Shown here: in pieces, positions 35,620 to 43,786 of the stretch
Position numbering within the stretch: position 1 is the first letter of the stretch
How the letters are laid out: each line of letters opens with the position of its first letter
Assembly (NCBI GenBank): GCA_037044955.1
Contig: JBAOHX010000008.1
Span: 62,001 to 126,000 of the forward strand
Reading direction: 5' to 3'
Source of the DNA: JAJXWB01 sp037044955
GTDB lineage: Bacteria > Pseudomonadota > Alphaproteobacteria > Rhizobiales > Beijerinckiaceae
DNA: 64,000 nt
Made by a program: the position numbers and the translations under genes
Notes under the pieces: model-generated
Databases searched by the model: none
What the model saw: the letters and a program-made list of their open reading frames with translations, nothing else
Told to the model about the DNA's origin: nothing

Positions 35620-36333
35620 ATGCGTAGGTTGCTGTCGGCGTTGGTCATGGCTTTTGCTTGCCTGAGCTTCTCGCCCGCTCAGGCCGGCGGTCTGCTGCAG
35701 GATCTTTTTGCGCCCGCGCCGCGGCCCATGCCAACCGTCCACTATTACGCGCCGGCGCAGCCGCAAATCCGCTTCCTCTACGACGAGGGATTGCGCGTCT
35801 CCCGTCGGCCGTCGGTCAATCGCAAGGCGATCGTCAAGAAGGCGCAGACCAAGCGTTGGGCGGTCTCCCGCAAGAAATTCACGACGATGGCCGGGGCGCG
35901 CGGCCCGCGCCTGGGCCTCGAGCAGATCGGCGGCCGGAAGAAGGCGCACGTCGCCAGAGCAAGGGCGAAGATCGCGCGGTTCGTCGCGCCGCCCGCGCCG
36001 AAGGCCCCAGCCGAGCTCGCCAGGACCGAGGCGCCCGCGCAGATCGACAACGATCCGACGCTGCGGATCGGCGACGCCTACATGACGACCGAAGGTCTGC
36101 GCATCTATCGCGGGCCGTCGGCGAAATCAGCGAAAGGCAGGAGTTTTGTCGAGTTTCGTCGCTCGGAGATCGGCTCGGGCGTCAAGTCGCAGCTCGCCGC
36201 GCTGGAGAATGCGGGCCGCATCGACCACGCGCGACGCGGCATTGCTCCGGCGCTGAAGCTGGCGCCGGCAGGCGCGCGAGATCGGAAATCCGTCGACCGG
36301 CAGGGCCGCGTCATAAGGATCGTCGGGCCCTAG
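35620..36333 (+). CDS. Secreted protein of unknown function
   Basis: I do not recognise this 237-residue protein. The ATG at 35620 begins a clear signal peptide (MRRLLSALVMAFACLSFSPA, cleavage near AQA-GG); a GTG at 35608 would add four residues. The mature part is very basic, with a Lys/Arg-rich middle (NRKAIVKKAQTKRWAVSRKK) and an alanine/proline linker at ~120-150. A conserved-looking segment, DAYMTTEGLRIYRGPSAKS, resembles the start of an SH3-like domain, but the homology is weak. It stands alone between tlpA and grxD. A surface or cell-wall-binding role is a guess. Confidence 0.6.
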   Translation: MRRLLSALVMAFACLSFSPAQAGGLLQDLFAPAPRPMPTVHYYAPAQPQIRFLYDEGLRVSRRPSVNRKAIVKKAQTKRWAVSRKKFTTMAGARGPRLGLEQIGGRKKAHVARARAKIARFVAPPAPKAPAELARTEAPAQIDNDPTLRIGDAYMTTEGLRIYRGPSAKSAKGRSFVEFRRSEIGSGVKSQLAALENAGRIDHARRGIAPALKLAPAGARDRKSVDRQGRVIRIVGP

Positions 36334-36379
36334 ATCGCGCGGTCGACGCCACGAAAGCGCCGACCGAGCGCGAGGATCC

Positions 36380-36721
36380 TCAGCCGCGCGCGGGCGCCTT
36401 GTGCGGCACGCCGGCCTGCGCGAGATGGTCGGTAAGTTCGCCGGACTGGAACATTTCGCGGACGATGTCGCAGCCGCCGACGAATTCGCCCTTCACGTAA
36501 AGCTGCGGGATCGTCGGCCAATTGCTGAAGGACTTGATGCCTTCGCGCAATTCTCCGTCCGCGAGCACATTCACGCCCGTGTAGGGGACGCCGAGATAAT
36601 CGAGGATCTGAACGACCTGGCCGGAAAAGCCGCACTGCGGCATCTGGGGCGTGCCCTTCATGAAAAGCACGACATCGTTGGAATCGACTGCGTTCTTGAT
36701 CTGATCGTGGATGCTGGCCAT
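36380..36721 (-). CDS. grxD: Monothiol glutaredoxin (CGFS type)
   Basis: Grx4-type glutaredoxins bind a [2Fe-2S] cluster with BolA partners and pass it to target proteins. The 113-residue product has the CGFS active site in MPQCGFSGQVVQIL, the WP motif of the glutathione site (SNWPTIPQLYVKGEFVGG) and GCDIVREMF. I start at ATG 36721 (MASIHDQIKNAV), the family norm; the ATG at 36748 adds nine residues. bolA and purL lie just upstream on the same strand, the conserved purL-bolA-grxD arrangement that supports a joint Fe-S role with BolA. Confidence 0.94.
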   Translation of the reverse strand: MASIHDQIKNAVDSNDVVLFMKGTPQMPQCGFSGQVVQILDYLGVPYTGVNVLADGELREGIKSFSNWPTIPQLYVKGEFVGGCDIVREMFQSGELTDHLAQAGVPHKAPARG

Positions 36722-36809
36722 GGCCTGTCCTTTCATTGCGGAATTCAAGGTTCCGCAGCGTTGCGATTATAGGGCCTTTGCGGCCGGAGTCACAGACTGC
36801 TCTCGCACG

Positions 36810-37043
36810 TCAGTCCGGAACGCTCGTGGTCAAGGCCAGCGCGTGCAGCACGCCGCCCATCTGGCCCTTGAGCGCGCCGTAAACCATCTGGTGCTGCTGC
36901 ACGCGCGACTTGCCGCGAAACGCTTCGGCCACGACGGTCGCCGCATAATGGTCGCCGTCGCCGGCGAGGTCCTGGATCTCGACGCGCGCGTCGGGGAAGG
37001 CCGTCTTGATGAGACGTTCGATTTCGGATGCTTCCATCGGCAT
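36810..37043 (-). CDS. BolA family protein
   Basis: A 77-residue BolA-type protein that partners CGFS glutaredoxins through a shared Fe-S cluster. It has the family core VEIQDLAGDGDHYAATVVAEAF, with the invariant His in GDHYA, then GKSRVQQHQMVYGAL. The ATG at 37043 (MPMEASEIERL) or the one at 37037 (MEASEIERL) is the start; the longer frame to 37118 overlaps purL. It ends 88 bases before grxD. Confidence 0.92.
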   Translation of the reverse strand: MPMEASEIERLIKTAFPDARVEIQDLAGDGDHYAATVVAEAFRGKSRVQQHQMVYGALKGQMGGVLHALALTTSVPD

Positions 37044-37056
37044 GGGCGGTCTCGAT

Positions 37057-39276
37057 CTAGTTGAACGCTTCGGGAGCGGCGCCGGCCATGTAGGATGGCA
37101 GAGCCGCCTCGTATGCATCGCGCAGGGTCGCGAGCAATATGGGTTCCTCGCCGGGCAGTCGCAACGTGTCGCCGCCGGTCGCTCCTAGCCGCTGCGCCGG
37201 GACGCCTGCCGCGGACGCCTGCGTCAGGATCGCGGCAGCATCGGCGGGGCGGCAGCTCACGACATAGCGGGCCTGATCCTCGCCAAACAATGCGGCGTGG
37301 CTCGTGCCTGCGGGAAGCGCGTCGATCGAGGCGCCGACGCCGCCAGCGATCGCCATTTCCGCCAGGCCAACGGCCAGCCCGCCCTCGGACAGATCGTGGA
37401 CGGCGGTGACGCGCCGCGCCGCAATCAGGGAGCGGACGAATTCGCCGTTGCGGCGCTCGGCAGCAAGGTCGACCGGAGGCGGCGCGCCGTCTTCGCGCCC
37501 GCAGATCGAGGCGAGCCACGAGGACTGGCCGAGCCAGCCGGCCGTCGCGCCGATCAGGAGAATGTCCTCGCCCGCGGACTTGAAGGCGATCGTCGCGGCG
37601 CTCGACACATCGTCGACCACGCCGACGCCGCCGATCGCGGGCGTCGGCAGGATGCCTGCGCCCTGCGTCTCGTTGTAGAGCGAGACATTGCCCGAGACGA
37701 TCGGGAAATCGAGCGCGCGGCAGGCCTCGCCGATGCCCTCGAGGCAGCCGACGAACTGGCCCATGTATTCCGGACGCTCGGGATTGCCGAAATTCAGATT
37801 GTCGGTCACCGCGAGCGGCCGGCCGCCAACCGCGACGATATTGCGCCAGGCCTCCGCGACCGCCTGTTTCCCGCCCTCGACCGGGTCGGCGAAGCAATAG
37901 CGGGCGTTGACGTCCGTGGTGAGCGCCAGACCCTTCGGCCCGTTGTCGATGCGCACGACCGCGGCGTCGCCGCCGGGGGCGACGACCGTATTGCCGAGAA
38001 TGAGGTGATCGTACTGCTCCCAGACCCAGCGCTTGGAGCAGATGTCGGGCGAAGCGAGCAGCTTCAGCAACGCCGCCGGGTTGGACATCGGCGGCGTCAC
38101 CGCGCTCGCGTCGATCGCCGCCCTTTTTGCCGTCGGGACGTGCGGCCGGTCATAGAGCGGCGCCTCGTCGCCGAGCTCCTTGATCGGCAGATCGGCCTTC
38201 ACCTCGCCGCCGTGCTTGATGACGAAGCGCAGTGTGTCGGTCGTCTTGCCGATGACCGCAAAGTCGAGACCCCACTTGCGGAAAATAGCTTCGGCCTCTT
38301 TCTCCTTGGCCGGCGTCAGCACCATGAGCATGCGCTCCTGGCTTTCCGACAGCATCATCTCGTAGGCGGTCATGCCGGTTTCGCGGCATGGCACCTTGTC
38401 GAGGTCGAGCTCGATGCCGAGATTGCCCTTGGCGCCCATCTCCACCGCCGAGGAGGTCAGGCCGGCGGCTCCCATGTCCTGGATGGCGATGACCGCGCCG
38501 CTCTTCATCAGTTCGAGACAGGCTTCGAGCAGCAGCTTTTCGGAGAAGGGATCGCCGACCTGCACGGTCGGGCGTTTCTCCTCGGCGTCCGCTTCGAACG
38601 AGGCCGAAGCCATTGTGGCGCCGTGGATGCCGTCGCGGCCGGTCTTCGAGCCGAGGTAGACGATCGGGTTACCGACGCCCGTGGCCTTGGCGTAGAAAAT
38701 CTCGTCGGCCTTCGCCAGCCCGACCGCCATGGCGTTGACGAGAATGTTGCCGTCGTAGGCCTTGTGGAAGCCGGTCGAGCCGCCGACCGTCGGTACGCCG
38801 AAGGAATTGCCGTAGCCGCCGATGCCGGCGACGACGCCGCCGATGAGGTGGCGGGTCTTGGGATGCGACGGCGATCCGAATCGCAGCAGGTTGAGGCAGG
38901 CTATCGGGCGCGCGCCCATCGTGAATACGTCGCGCAGGATGCCGCCGACGCCGGTGGCCGCCCCCTGATACGGTTCGATGAAGGATGGATGGTTGTGGCT
39001 CTCCATCTTGAAGATGCAGGCCTGGCCGTCGCCGATATCGATGACGCCGGCGTTTTCGCCGGGACCCTGGATGACCCAGGGCGCCTTTGTCGGCAGCTTG
39101 CGCAGGTGGATGCGGGACGACTTGTACGAGCAATGCTCGTTCCACATGGCCGAGAAAATGCCGAGTTCGGTGAAGCTCGGCGGTCGCCCGATAAGCGCGA
39201 GAATGCGTTCGTACTCGTCCGGCTTCAGCCCGTGGGCGGCGACCAGATCCGGCGTGACGATGGGTTCTGTAGTCAA
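37057..39276 (-). CDS. purL: Phosphoribosylformylglycinamidine synthase, large subunit
   Basis: PurL converts FGAR to FGAM in purine synthesis, using ammonia delivered by PurQ through the PurS-bridged complex. The 739-residue small-type PurL has HCSYKSSRIHLRKLPT near the N-terminus, MESHNHPSFIEPYQGAATGVGG (first ATP/FGAR site), and GDGQACIFK before it. The start is taken as TTG 39276 (LTTEPIVTPDLVAAHGL), the usual family N-terminus; a run of 39 upstream residues to an ATG at 39393 has no family match. purQ and purS lie upstream on the same strand but are cut off by an inserted ompW gene. Confidence 0.94.
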   Translation of the reverse strand: MTTEPIVTPDLVAAHGLKPDEYERILALIGRPPSFTELGIFSAMWNEHCSYKSSRIHLRKLPTKAPWVIQGPGENAGVIDIGDGQACIFKMESHNHPSFIEPYQGAATGVGGILRDVFTMGARPIACLNLLRFGSPSHPKTRHLIGGVVAGIGGYGNSFGVPTVGGSTGFHKAYDGNILVNAMAVGLAKADEIFYAKATGVGNPIVYLGSKTGRDGIHGATMASASFEADAEEKRPTVQVGDPFSEKLLLEACLELMKSGAVIAIQDMGAAGLTSSAVEMGAKGNLGIELDLDKVPCRETGMTAYEMMLSESQERMLMVLTPAKEKEAEAIFRKWGLDFAVIGKTTDTLRFVIKHGGEVKADLPIKELGDEAPLYDRPHVPTAKRAAIDASAVTPPMSNPAALLKLLASPDICSKRWVWEQYDHLILGNTVVAPGGDAAVVRIDNGPKGLALTTDVNARYCFADPVEGGKQAVAEAWRNIVAVGGRPLAVTDNLNFGNPERPEYMGQFVGCLEGIGEACRALDFPIVSGNVSLYNETQGAGILPTPAIGGVGVVDDVSSAATIAFKSAGEDILLIGATAGWLGQSSWLASICGREDGAPPPVDLAAERRNGEFVRSLIAARRVTAVHDLSEGGLAVGLAEMAIAGGVGASIDALPAGTSHAALFGEDQARYVVSCRPADAAAILTQASAAGVPAQRLGATGGDTLRLPGEEPILLATLRDAYEAALPSYMAGAAPEAFN

Positions 39277-39408
39277 GGGAGGTGCGACCCGGCGAAAGAG
39301 TAGCGAATGTTTGAGACCGCTTAGCCTCGCGCGCGTATGAAGGCAATGTCGCAATCGTGTTGCAAATCGGTCACGGCAACAGCCGGAATGCAACCATCAA
39401 GCGTTCTG

Positions 39409-39422
39409 TTGACATAGGTCAA
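39409..39422. promoter_or_regulatory. FNR/FixK-type binding site upstream of ompW
   Basis: TTGAC-ATAG-GTCAA is a perfect 14-bp palindrome of the FNR/FixK class (consensus TTGAT-N4-ATCAA), centred 81 bases before the ompW start. E. coli ompW is known to respond to FNR, so oxygen control of this porin is plausible. By eye only. Confidence 0.5.
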
Positions 39423-39496
39423 TTATTTCTGCGCCGCAAACAAGGATTTTCCACCCCGGTTTCAGGCGCAGCGGCGCGAATGACAGGGGTACGAAT

Positions 39497-40345
39497 ATGA
39501 CTTTCAAGGGTTTCCTCCGCGGGACGGCTTCGGTCGCCGGGCTGTTGGTTCTCGGCTCGGCCGCGATCGCCGCCGACCTTCCCTCGCGCAAGGTCGCTCC
39601 GGCGGACCCGGTCGTGATCGACACGTTCCATCCCTTCCAGGTGCGCCTGCGCGCTACCGCGATCATTCCGGACGGCAAGACCACGGTCTATGACAAGGTC
39701 GGCGCCATCCTGCCGGTCCTCGGCTCGAGCGCGGGCGCGGGCGGCGAGATTTTCGGCGCGGGCGCCAAGGTTTCGACGACCGTCATTCCCGAACTCGACG
39801 TCACCTACTACTTCACCAAGAACATCGCCGTGGAAGCGATCTGCTGCCTGTCGAAGCACAGCGTCACGGGCACGGGCGTTCTGAACGGCCTGAACATCGG
39901 CTCGACCTGGGTGTTCCCGCCGACCGTCCTGCTGCAGTACCATTTCACCAACTTCGGCGCCTTCCAGCCCTATATCGGCGTCGGCGTGAACTTCACCGCC
40001 TATTTCGGCCAGAAGAGCGGCGGCAACTGGGCGCCCTTCTTTACCCCCGCGCTCGGCCTCACCGGCGCGAACGCGGTGTCGAACCTCAGCATCGGCAGCT
40101 CCTGGGGCGTCGCCGGCCAGGTCGGCTTCGACTACATGATCAACTCGAACTGGGGCCTCAACGTCGACGTCAAGCGCATCATGATGCAGCCGACGGCCCA
40201 TGCCCTCGTGTGGAACACGGTCGCCGCGCCGCTGGTCGGCCCGATCCCGGTCCGCGCCAAGGTCAACATCGATCCGTGGGTCGTGTCGGCCGGCGTCACC
40301 TATCGCTTCGGCGGCGGCGCCAGCGCGGTCGTGGCCAAGTACTGA
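39497..40345 (+). CDS. ompW: OmpW-family outer-membrane protein
   Basis: A 282-residue eight-stranded beta-barrel of the OmpW family, a narrow channel for small hydrophobic molecules. It has a signal peptide (first ~25 residues, ending AIAAD), the family blocks FQVRLRATAIIPD, PELDVTYYFTKNIAVEAIC, PPTVLLQYHF and NFGAFQPYIGVGVNFTAYF, and ends in an aromatic-rich strand with Tyr last (VAKY). It is on the opposite strand to purQ and purL, between them, and has its own FNR-like site and terminator. Its even use of preferred codons suggests strong expression. Confidence 0.92.
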   Translation: MTFKGFLRGTASVAGLLVLGSAAIAADLPSRKVAPADPVVIDTFHPFQVRLRATAIIPDGKTTVYDKVGAILPVLGSSAGAGGEIFGAGAKVSTTVIPELDVTYYFTKNIAVEAICCLSKHSVTGTGVLNGLNIGSTWVFPPTVLLQYHFTNFGAFQPYIGVGVNFTAYFGQKSGGNWAPFFTPALGLTGANAVSNLSIGSSWGVAGQVGFDYMINSNWGLNVDVKRIMMQPTAHALVWNTVAAPLVGPIPVRAKVNIDPWVVSAGVTYRFGGGASAVVAKY

Positions 40346-40369
40346 TCTTCGCCGTCAGGCGAAATGCGG

Positions 40370-40396
40370 AAGGCCCGGCGCAAGCCGGGCCTTTTC
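40370..40396 (+). terminator. Rho-independent terminator of ompW
   Basis: AAGGCCCGGC (40370-40379) and GCCGGGCCTT (40384-40393) form a 10-bp stem with a GCAA loop, followed by TTTCGTTT. It starts 25 bases after the ompW stop. Confidence 0.85.
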
Positions 40397-40443
40397 GTTT
40401 GTGAAGCGAGCGCGAAGCGCGATCGTGCGCGCGGGACGCAGGA

Positions 40444-41136
40444 TCAGCCGGCGGCCGCCGCCAGGCTGGCGAACATGCCCCGTCCGTCCACGCCGCCGAC
40501 CAGCGGATCGATCAGGTTTTCGGGATGCGGCATCAGGCCGAGGACGTTGAAGCGCTCGGAATAGATGCCGGCGATATCGTTGCGCGAGCCGTTGGGATTG
40601 GCCGCCCCGCCGACGACGCCCGACGCGTCGCAATAGCGGAAGGCCACGCGGCCGTCCTTCTCGATCGTCTCGATCGTGGAATCGTCCGCCTCGTAATTGC
40701 CCTCGCCGTGCGCGATGGCGACCTTGACGACGTCGCCCGGCCTGTAGGCGCTGGTGAACGGCGCAGCGGCGCGCTCGACGCGCAGATGCTGCATCTTGCA
40801 GACGAAGTGCAGATTGGCGTTGCGCATCAGCACGCCAGGCAGCAGGCCGCTTTCGCAGAGGATCTGGAAACCGTTGCATATGCCCAGCACGTAGCCGCCG
40901 CGCGCGGCGTGCCTGCGCACCGCGTCCATGATCGGCGCGCGGCCGGCGATGGCGCCGCAGCGCAGATAGTCGCCGTAGCTGAAGCCGCCCGGCAGCACGG
41001 CCAAATCCGTCCCCGCGGGCAATTCGTGGTCGGCGTGCCAGACGATGTCGGGCTGGCGGCCCGTCGCCTGCTTCAGCGCGCGCGCGGCGTCGCCTTCGCG
41101 ATTGGAGCCCGGAAAGAGTATGACGGCGGCTTTCAT
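40444..41136 (-). CDS. purQ: Phosphoribosylformylglycinamidine synthase, glutaminase subunit
   Basis: PurQ is the class I glutamine amidotransferase that releases ammonia for PurL. The 230-residue protein has the nucleophile Cys in VLGICNGFQILCESG, the strand AVILFPGSNREGDAARAL, LPGGFSYGDYLRCGAIA, and the His/Glu pair near GLMPHPENLID. The ATG at 41136 is 18 bases after the purS stop, so the purC-purS-purQ genes form one operon. ompW, on the other strand, follows at 40345. Confidence 0.95.
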   Translation of the reverse strand: MKAAVILFPGSNREGDAARALKQATGRQPDIVWHADHELPAGTDLAVLPGGFSYGDYLRCGAIAGRAPIMDAVRRHAARGGYVLGICNGFQILCESGLLPGVLMRNANLHFVCKMQHLRVERAAAPFTSAYRPGDVVKVAIAHGEGNYEADDSTIETIEKDGRVAFRYCDASGVVGGAANPNGSRNDIAGIYSERFNVLGLMPHPENLIDPLVGGVDGRGMFASLAAAAG

Positions 41137-41154
41137 GGCCTCACCGGTTCTGGA

Positions 41155-41394
41155 TCAACCGAGGTCGATCTTGAAGTTTTCGATGACGGTATTGGCAAGC
41201 AGCTTTTCGCAGGCCGCCTGCAGATTCGCCGTCGCGGCGGCCTTGTCCTGACCGTCGATCTCGACGTCGAACACCTTGCCCTGCCGGACGCTGGCGACGC
41301 CTTCGACGCCCAACGACCGGAGCGCGCCCTCGATCGCCTTGCCCTGCGGATCGAGCACGCCATTCTTGAGGGTGACGACGACTCTGGCCTTCAT
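41155..41394 (-). CDS. purS: PurS subunit of FGAM synthase
   Basis: PurS is the small bridging subunit that joins PurL and PurQ. The 79-residue protein has the family start KARVVVTLKNGVLDPQGKAI, then EGALRSLGVEGVASVRQGKV and the C-terminal EKLLANTVIENFKIDL. I start it at ATG 41394; the longer frame to 41568 runs into purC and is not homologous. It sits between purC and purQ as usual. Confidence 0.95.
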   Translation of the reverse strand: MKARVVVTLKNGVLDPQGKAIEGALRSLGVEGVASVRQGKVFDVEIDGQDKAAATANLQAACEKLLANTVIENFKIDLG

Positions 41395-41417
41395 TATCGG
41401 ATTCCGGTCTGGCTGAA

Positions 41418-42179
41418 TTACTGGACGAGTTTCGGGCCCGAGCGCGGCGGATCGTCCGTCTGCAGGATGCCGAGGCGGCGGGCGACCTCGGTATAGGCTT
41501 CGACCAGGCCGCCCATGTCGCGGCGGAAGCGATCCTTGTCGAGCTTGTCGTTCGACTTGATGTCCCACAGACGGCAGGAATTGGGCGAAATCTCATCGGC
41601 CACGACAATGCGCATCATGTCGTTTTCCCACAGGCGGCCGCATTCCATCTTGAAGTCGACGAGACGGATGCCGACGCCGAGGAAGAGGCCGGACAGGAAG
41701 TCGTTGACGCGGATGGCGAGCGCCATGATGTCGTCGATTTCCTGCGGACTCGCCCAGCCGAACGCCGTGATGTGCTCCTCGGAGACCATCGGGTCGTTCA
41801 GCGCGTCGTTCTTGTAGTAGAACTCGATGATCGAGCGCGGCAGTTGCGTGCCCTCCTCGATCCCGAGGCGCTGCGACAGCGAGCCGGCGGCGACATTGCG
41901 CACGACGACCTCGAGCGGAACGATCTCGACTTCGCGAATCAGCTGCTCGCGCATGTTGAGGCGGCGAATGAAATGCGTCGGCACCCCGATGTTGTTGAGG
42001 TGCTGGAAGATGAATTCGGAGATGCGGTTGTTCAGGACGCCCTTGCCGTCGATGACCTCGTGCTTCTTGGCGTTGAAGGCGGTCGCGTCGTCCTTGAAAT
42101 GCTGGACGAGCGTGCCGGGCTCGGGGCCTTCGTAAAGAACCTTGGCCTTGCCTTCGTAGATGCGACGACGGCGGTTCAT
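41418..42179 (-). CDS. purC: SAICAR synthetase
   Basis: PurC joins CAIR and aspartate with ATP in purine synthesis. The 253-residue product opens MNRRRRIYEGKAKVLYEGPE, with the substrate-binding VRNVAAGSLSQRLGIEEG and the family signature LVDFKMECGR and ADEISPDSCRLWD-like ADEISPNSCRLWD. ATG 42179 is preferred over the ATG at 42335, whose leader is not homologous. It is the first gene of purC-purS-purQ; its promoter lies in 42180-42424, shared back to back with the DUF1476 gene. Confidence 0.95.
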   Translation of the reverse strand: MNRRRRIYEGKAKVLYEGPEPGTLVQHFKDDATAFNAKKHEVIDGKGVLNNRISEFIFQHLNNIGVPTHFIRRLNMREQLIREVEIVPLEVVVRNVAAGSLSQRLGIEEGTQLPRSIIEFYYKNDALNDPMVSEEHITAFGWASPQEIDDIMALAIRVNDFLSGLFLGVGIRLVDFKMECGRLWENDMMRIVVADEISPNSCRLWDIKSNDKLDKDRFRRDMGGLVEAYTEVARRLGILQTDDPPRSGPKLVQ

Positions 42180-42424
42180 GACGTGCAACCGTGGTTCGAG
42201 AAAAGTCGCCCGAACCGGACGCGCGTCCGACGCTCGGGATTTCGTGAGGTCGTATCGCTTTCCCGACCGCGATACAACCCGATCCGGCCCCGATATGCCG
42301 CTTAAGCCTTTTTCCTGATGCCGATGAGGCGGCAAGCGCTAGGCGCCCGCGCGGCGGATCGTTATATCAGGCCTCATCTGCCTGCCGCCCGGCGAGGCGC
42401 GCCATTTTTTTCGGGGCACAGCCA

Positions 42425-42748
42425 ATGACGACCTTCGACAAGCGCGAAGACAGCTTTGAGAAGAAATTCGCGCACGACGAGGAACTGCTGTTCCGCGCGA
42501 CCGCGCGCCGCAACAAGCGGCTGGCCGCCTGGGCGGCCGAGAAGCTCGGCAAGCCGGCTGCGGACGCAGACGCCTATTTCAGGGAAGTCATGGCCGCCGA
42601 TCTCGAAGAGGCAGGCGACGACGACGTTGTCCGCAAGCTCACCGCAGACTTCGCCAAGGCTGGCGTCGAGCAGTCCGAGCATCAGATCCGCCGCACCATG
42701 GACGAATTGATGTCGGCGGCGGTCGCCGAGATCAAGGCCGGCAAGTAA
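42425..42748 (+). CDS. DUF1476 protein, F1Fo-ATPase inhibitor zeta
   Basis: A 107-residue helical protein of the DUF1476 family. In Paracoccus denitrificans the family member is the zeta subunit, which inserts its N-terminal helix into the F1 motor and blocks ATP hydrolysis, like mitochondrial IF1. The inhibitory N-terminus is intact (FDKREDSFEKKFAHDEELLF), followed by the four-helix body (RRNKRLAAWAAEKLG and onward). No atp genes are nearby; the location beside purC is common in the order. Assignment to the zeta role is by family. Confidence 0.9.
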   Translation: MTTFDKREDSFEKKFAHDEELLFRATARRNKRLAAWAAEKLGKPAADADAYFREVMAADLEEAGDDDVVRKLTADFAKAGVEQSEHQIRRTMDELMSAAVAEIKAGK

Positions 42749-42799
42749 CGGTTCGCTAACCGCTTCGCCGGATCGTCGGTCCGGATTCCGGTCAGGGCG

Positions 42800-43786
42800 A
42801 TGCAGGCGGCGGCAACCTCGGTGCATTCGGGCGAATTCCGCGCGGCGGCGCCGGAATTGCGCGCGCTTGCAGGCCTGTGGCTGTCGCATCTCGGCGGCGA
42901 GCGGCGCATGGCTCCGCTTACGCTCGAAGCCTACGCCCGCGATCTCCGCCAATTTTTCACATTTCTGGCCGAACGGACGGGCGCATCCGTCGAACTTGCC
43001 GATCTTGCGGCGCTGGGACAGGCGGACGCCCGCGCCTTTCTAGCCTCGCGGCGCGAAGCGGGCGCGGGCAGCCGGTCCTTGCTGCGCGGCCTTGCCGGCA
43101 TCCGGTCGTTCCTGCGCTTTCTCGAGCGCGAGGGCCATGGGAAAATTTCCGCCTTCGACGCCGTGCGGACGCCCAAGACCGCGCGCCGGCTGCCGAAGGC
43201 CCTGTCGGTCGGCGAGGCGCGCGACCTGGCGGATGTAGAATCGAGGGAGGGCGAGGCCCGCGCGCCCTGGGTTCTCGCGCGCGACGCGGCGGTCCTGTCG
43301 CTCCTCTACGGCTGCGGCCTGCGCATATCGGAGGCGCTCGGCCTGACCCGGGCGGACGCGCCCGGCGGCCGACGGGACACGGTGACTGTTCGCGGCAAGG
43401 GCGGCAAGACCCGCAGCGCGCCCGTCATCGAGCCGGTCAGGCGCGCGATCGAGGAATATCTCGAACTCTGTCCCTACCAGCTCGCGCCCGATGGCCCGTT
43501 GTTCGTCGGCGTGCGTGGCGGCCCGCTATCGCCGCGAATCATTCAGCTTGCCGTCGAGCGGATGCGCGGGGCGCTGGGATTGCCCGATACGGCCACGCCT
43601 CACGCCTTGCGACACTCCTTCGCAACGCATCTGCTCGGCCGCGGCGGGGACCTGCGTTCAATCCAGGAATTGCTCGGCCACGCATCGCTCTCGACGACGC
43701 AGATCTACACGTCCATCGACACGAAGCGGCTGCTGTCGGCCTATCAATCCGCCCACCCGCGCGCCCGGTCGGGGGCGAAAGGATAG
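42800..43786 (+). CDS. xerC: Tyrosine recombinase XerC
   Basis: XerC, with XerD, resolves chromosome dimers at dif under control of FtsK. The 328-residue protein has the N-terminal SAM-like core-binding domain (MAPLTLEAYARDLRQFF) and a full catalytic set: Arg in YGCGLRISEALGL, Lys in RGKGGKTRS, His/Arg in TPHALRHSFATHLL, His in LLGHASLSTTQIY with the nucleophile Tyr at its end. The last 43 bases overlap the convergent thpR gene. Whether it is XerC rather than XerD is judged from general resemblance. Confidence 0.9.
   Translation: MQAAATSVHSGEFRAAAPELRALAGLWLSHLGGERRMAPLTLEAYARDLRQFFTFLAERTGASVELADLAALGQADARAFLASRREAGAGSRSLLRGLAGIRSFLRFLEREGHGKISAFDAVRTPKTARRLPKALSVGEARDLADVESREGEARAPWVLARDAAVLSLLYGCGLRISEALGLTRADAPGGRRDTVTVRGKGGKTRSAPVIEPVRRAIEEYLELCPYQLAPDGPLFVGVRGGPLSPRIIQLAVERMRGALGLPDTATPHALRHSFATHLLGRGGDLRSIQELLGHASLSTTQIYTSIDTKRLLSAYQSAHPRARSGAKG

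Noticed and set aside
37297..39303. A 668-residue open frame antisense to purL
   Set aside because: Shadow of purL; no motifs and an unlikely composition. The same holds for long frames antisense to leuS (1866-4649), ccr (60118-61422) and clpB (54633-56363).
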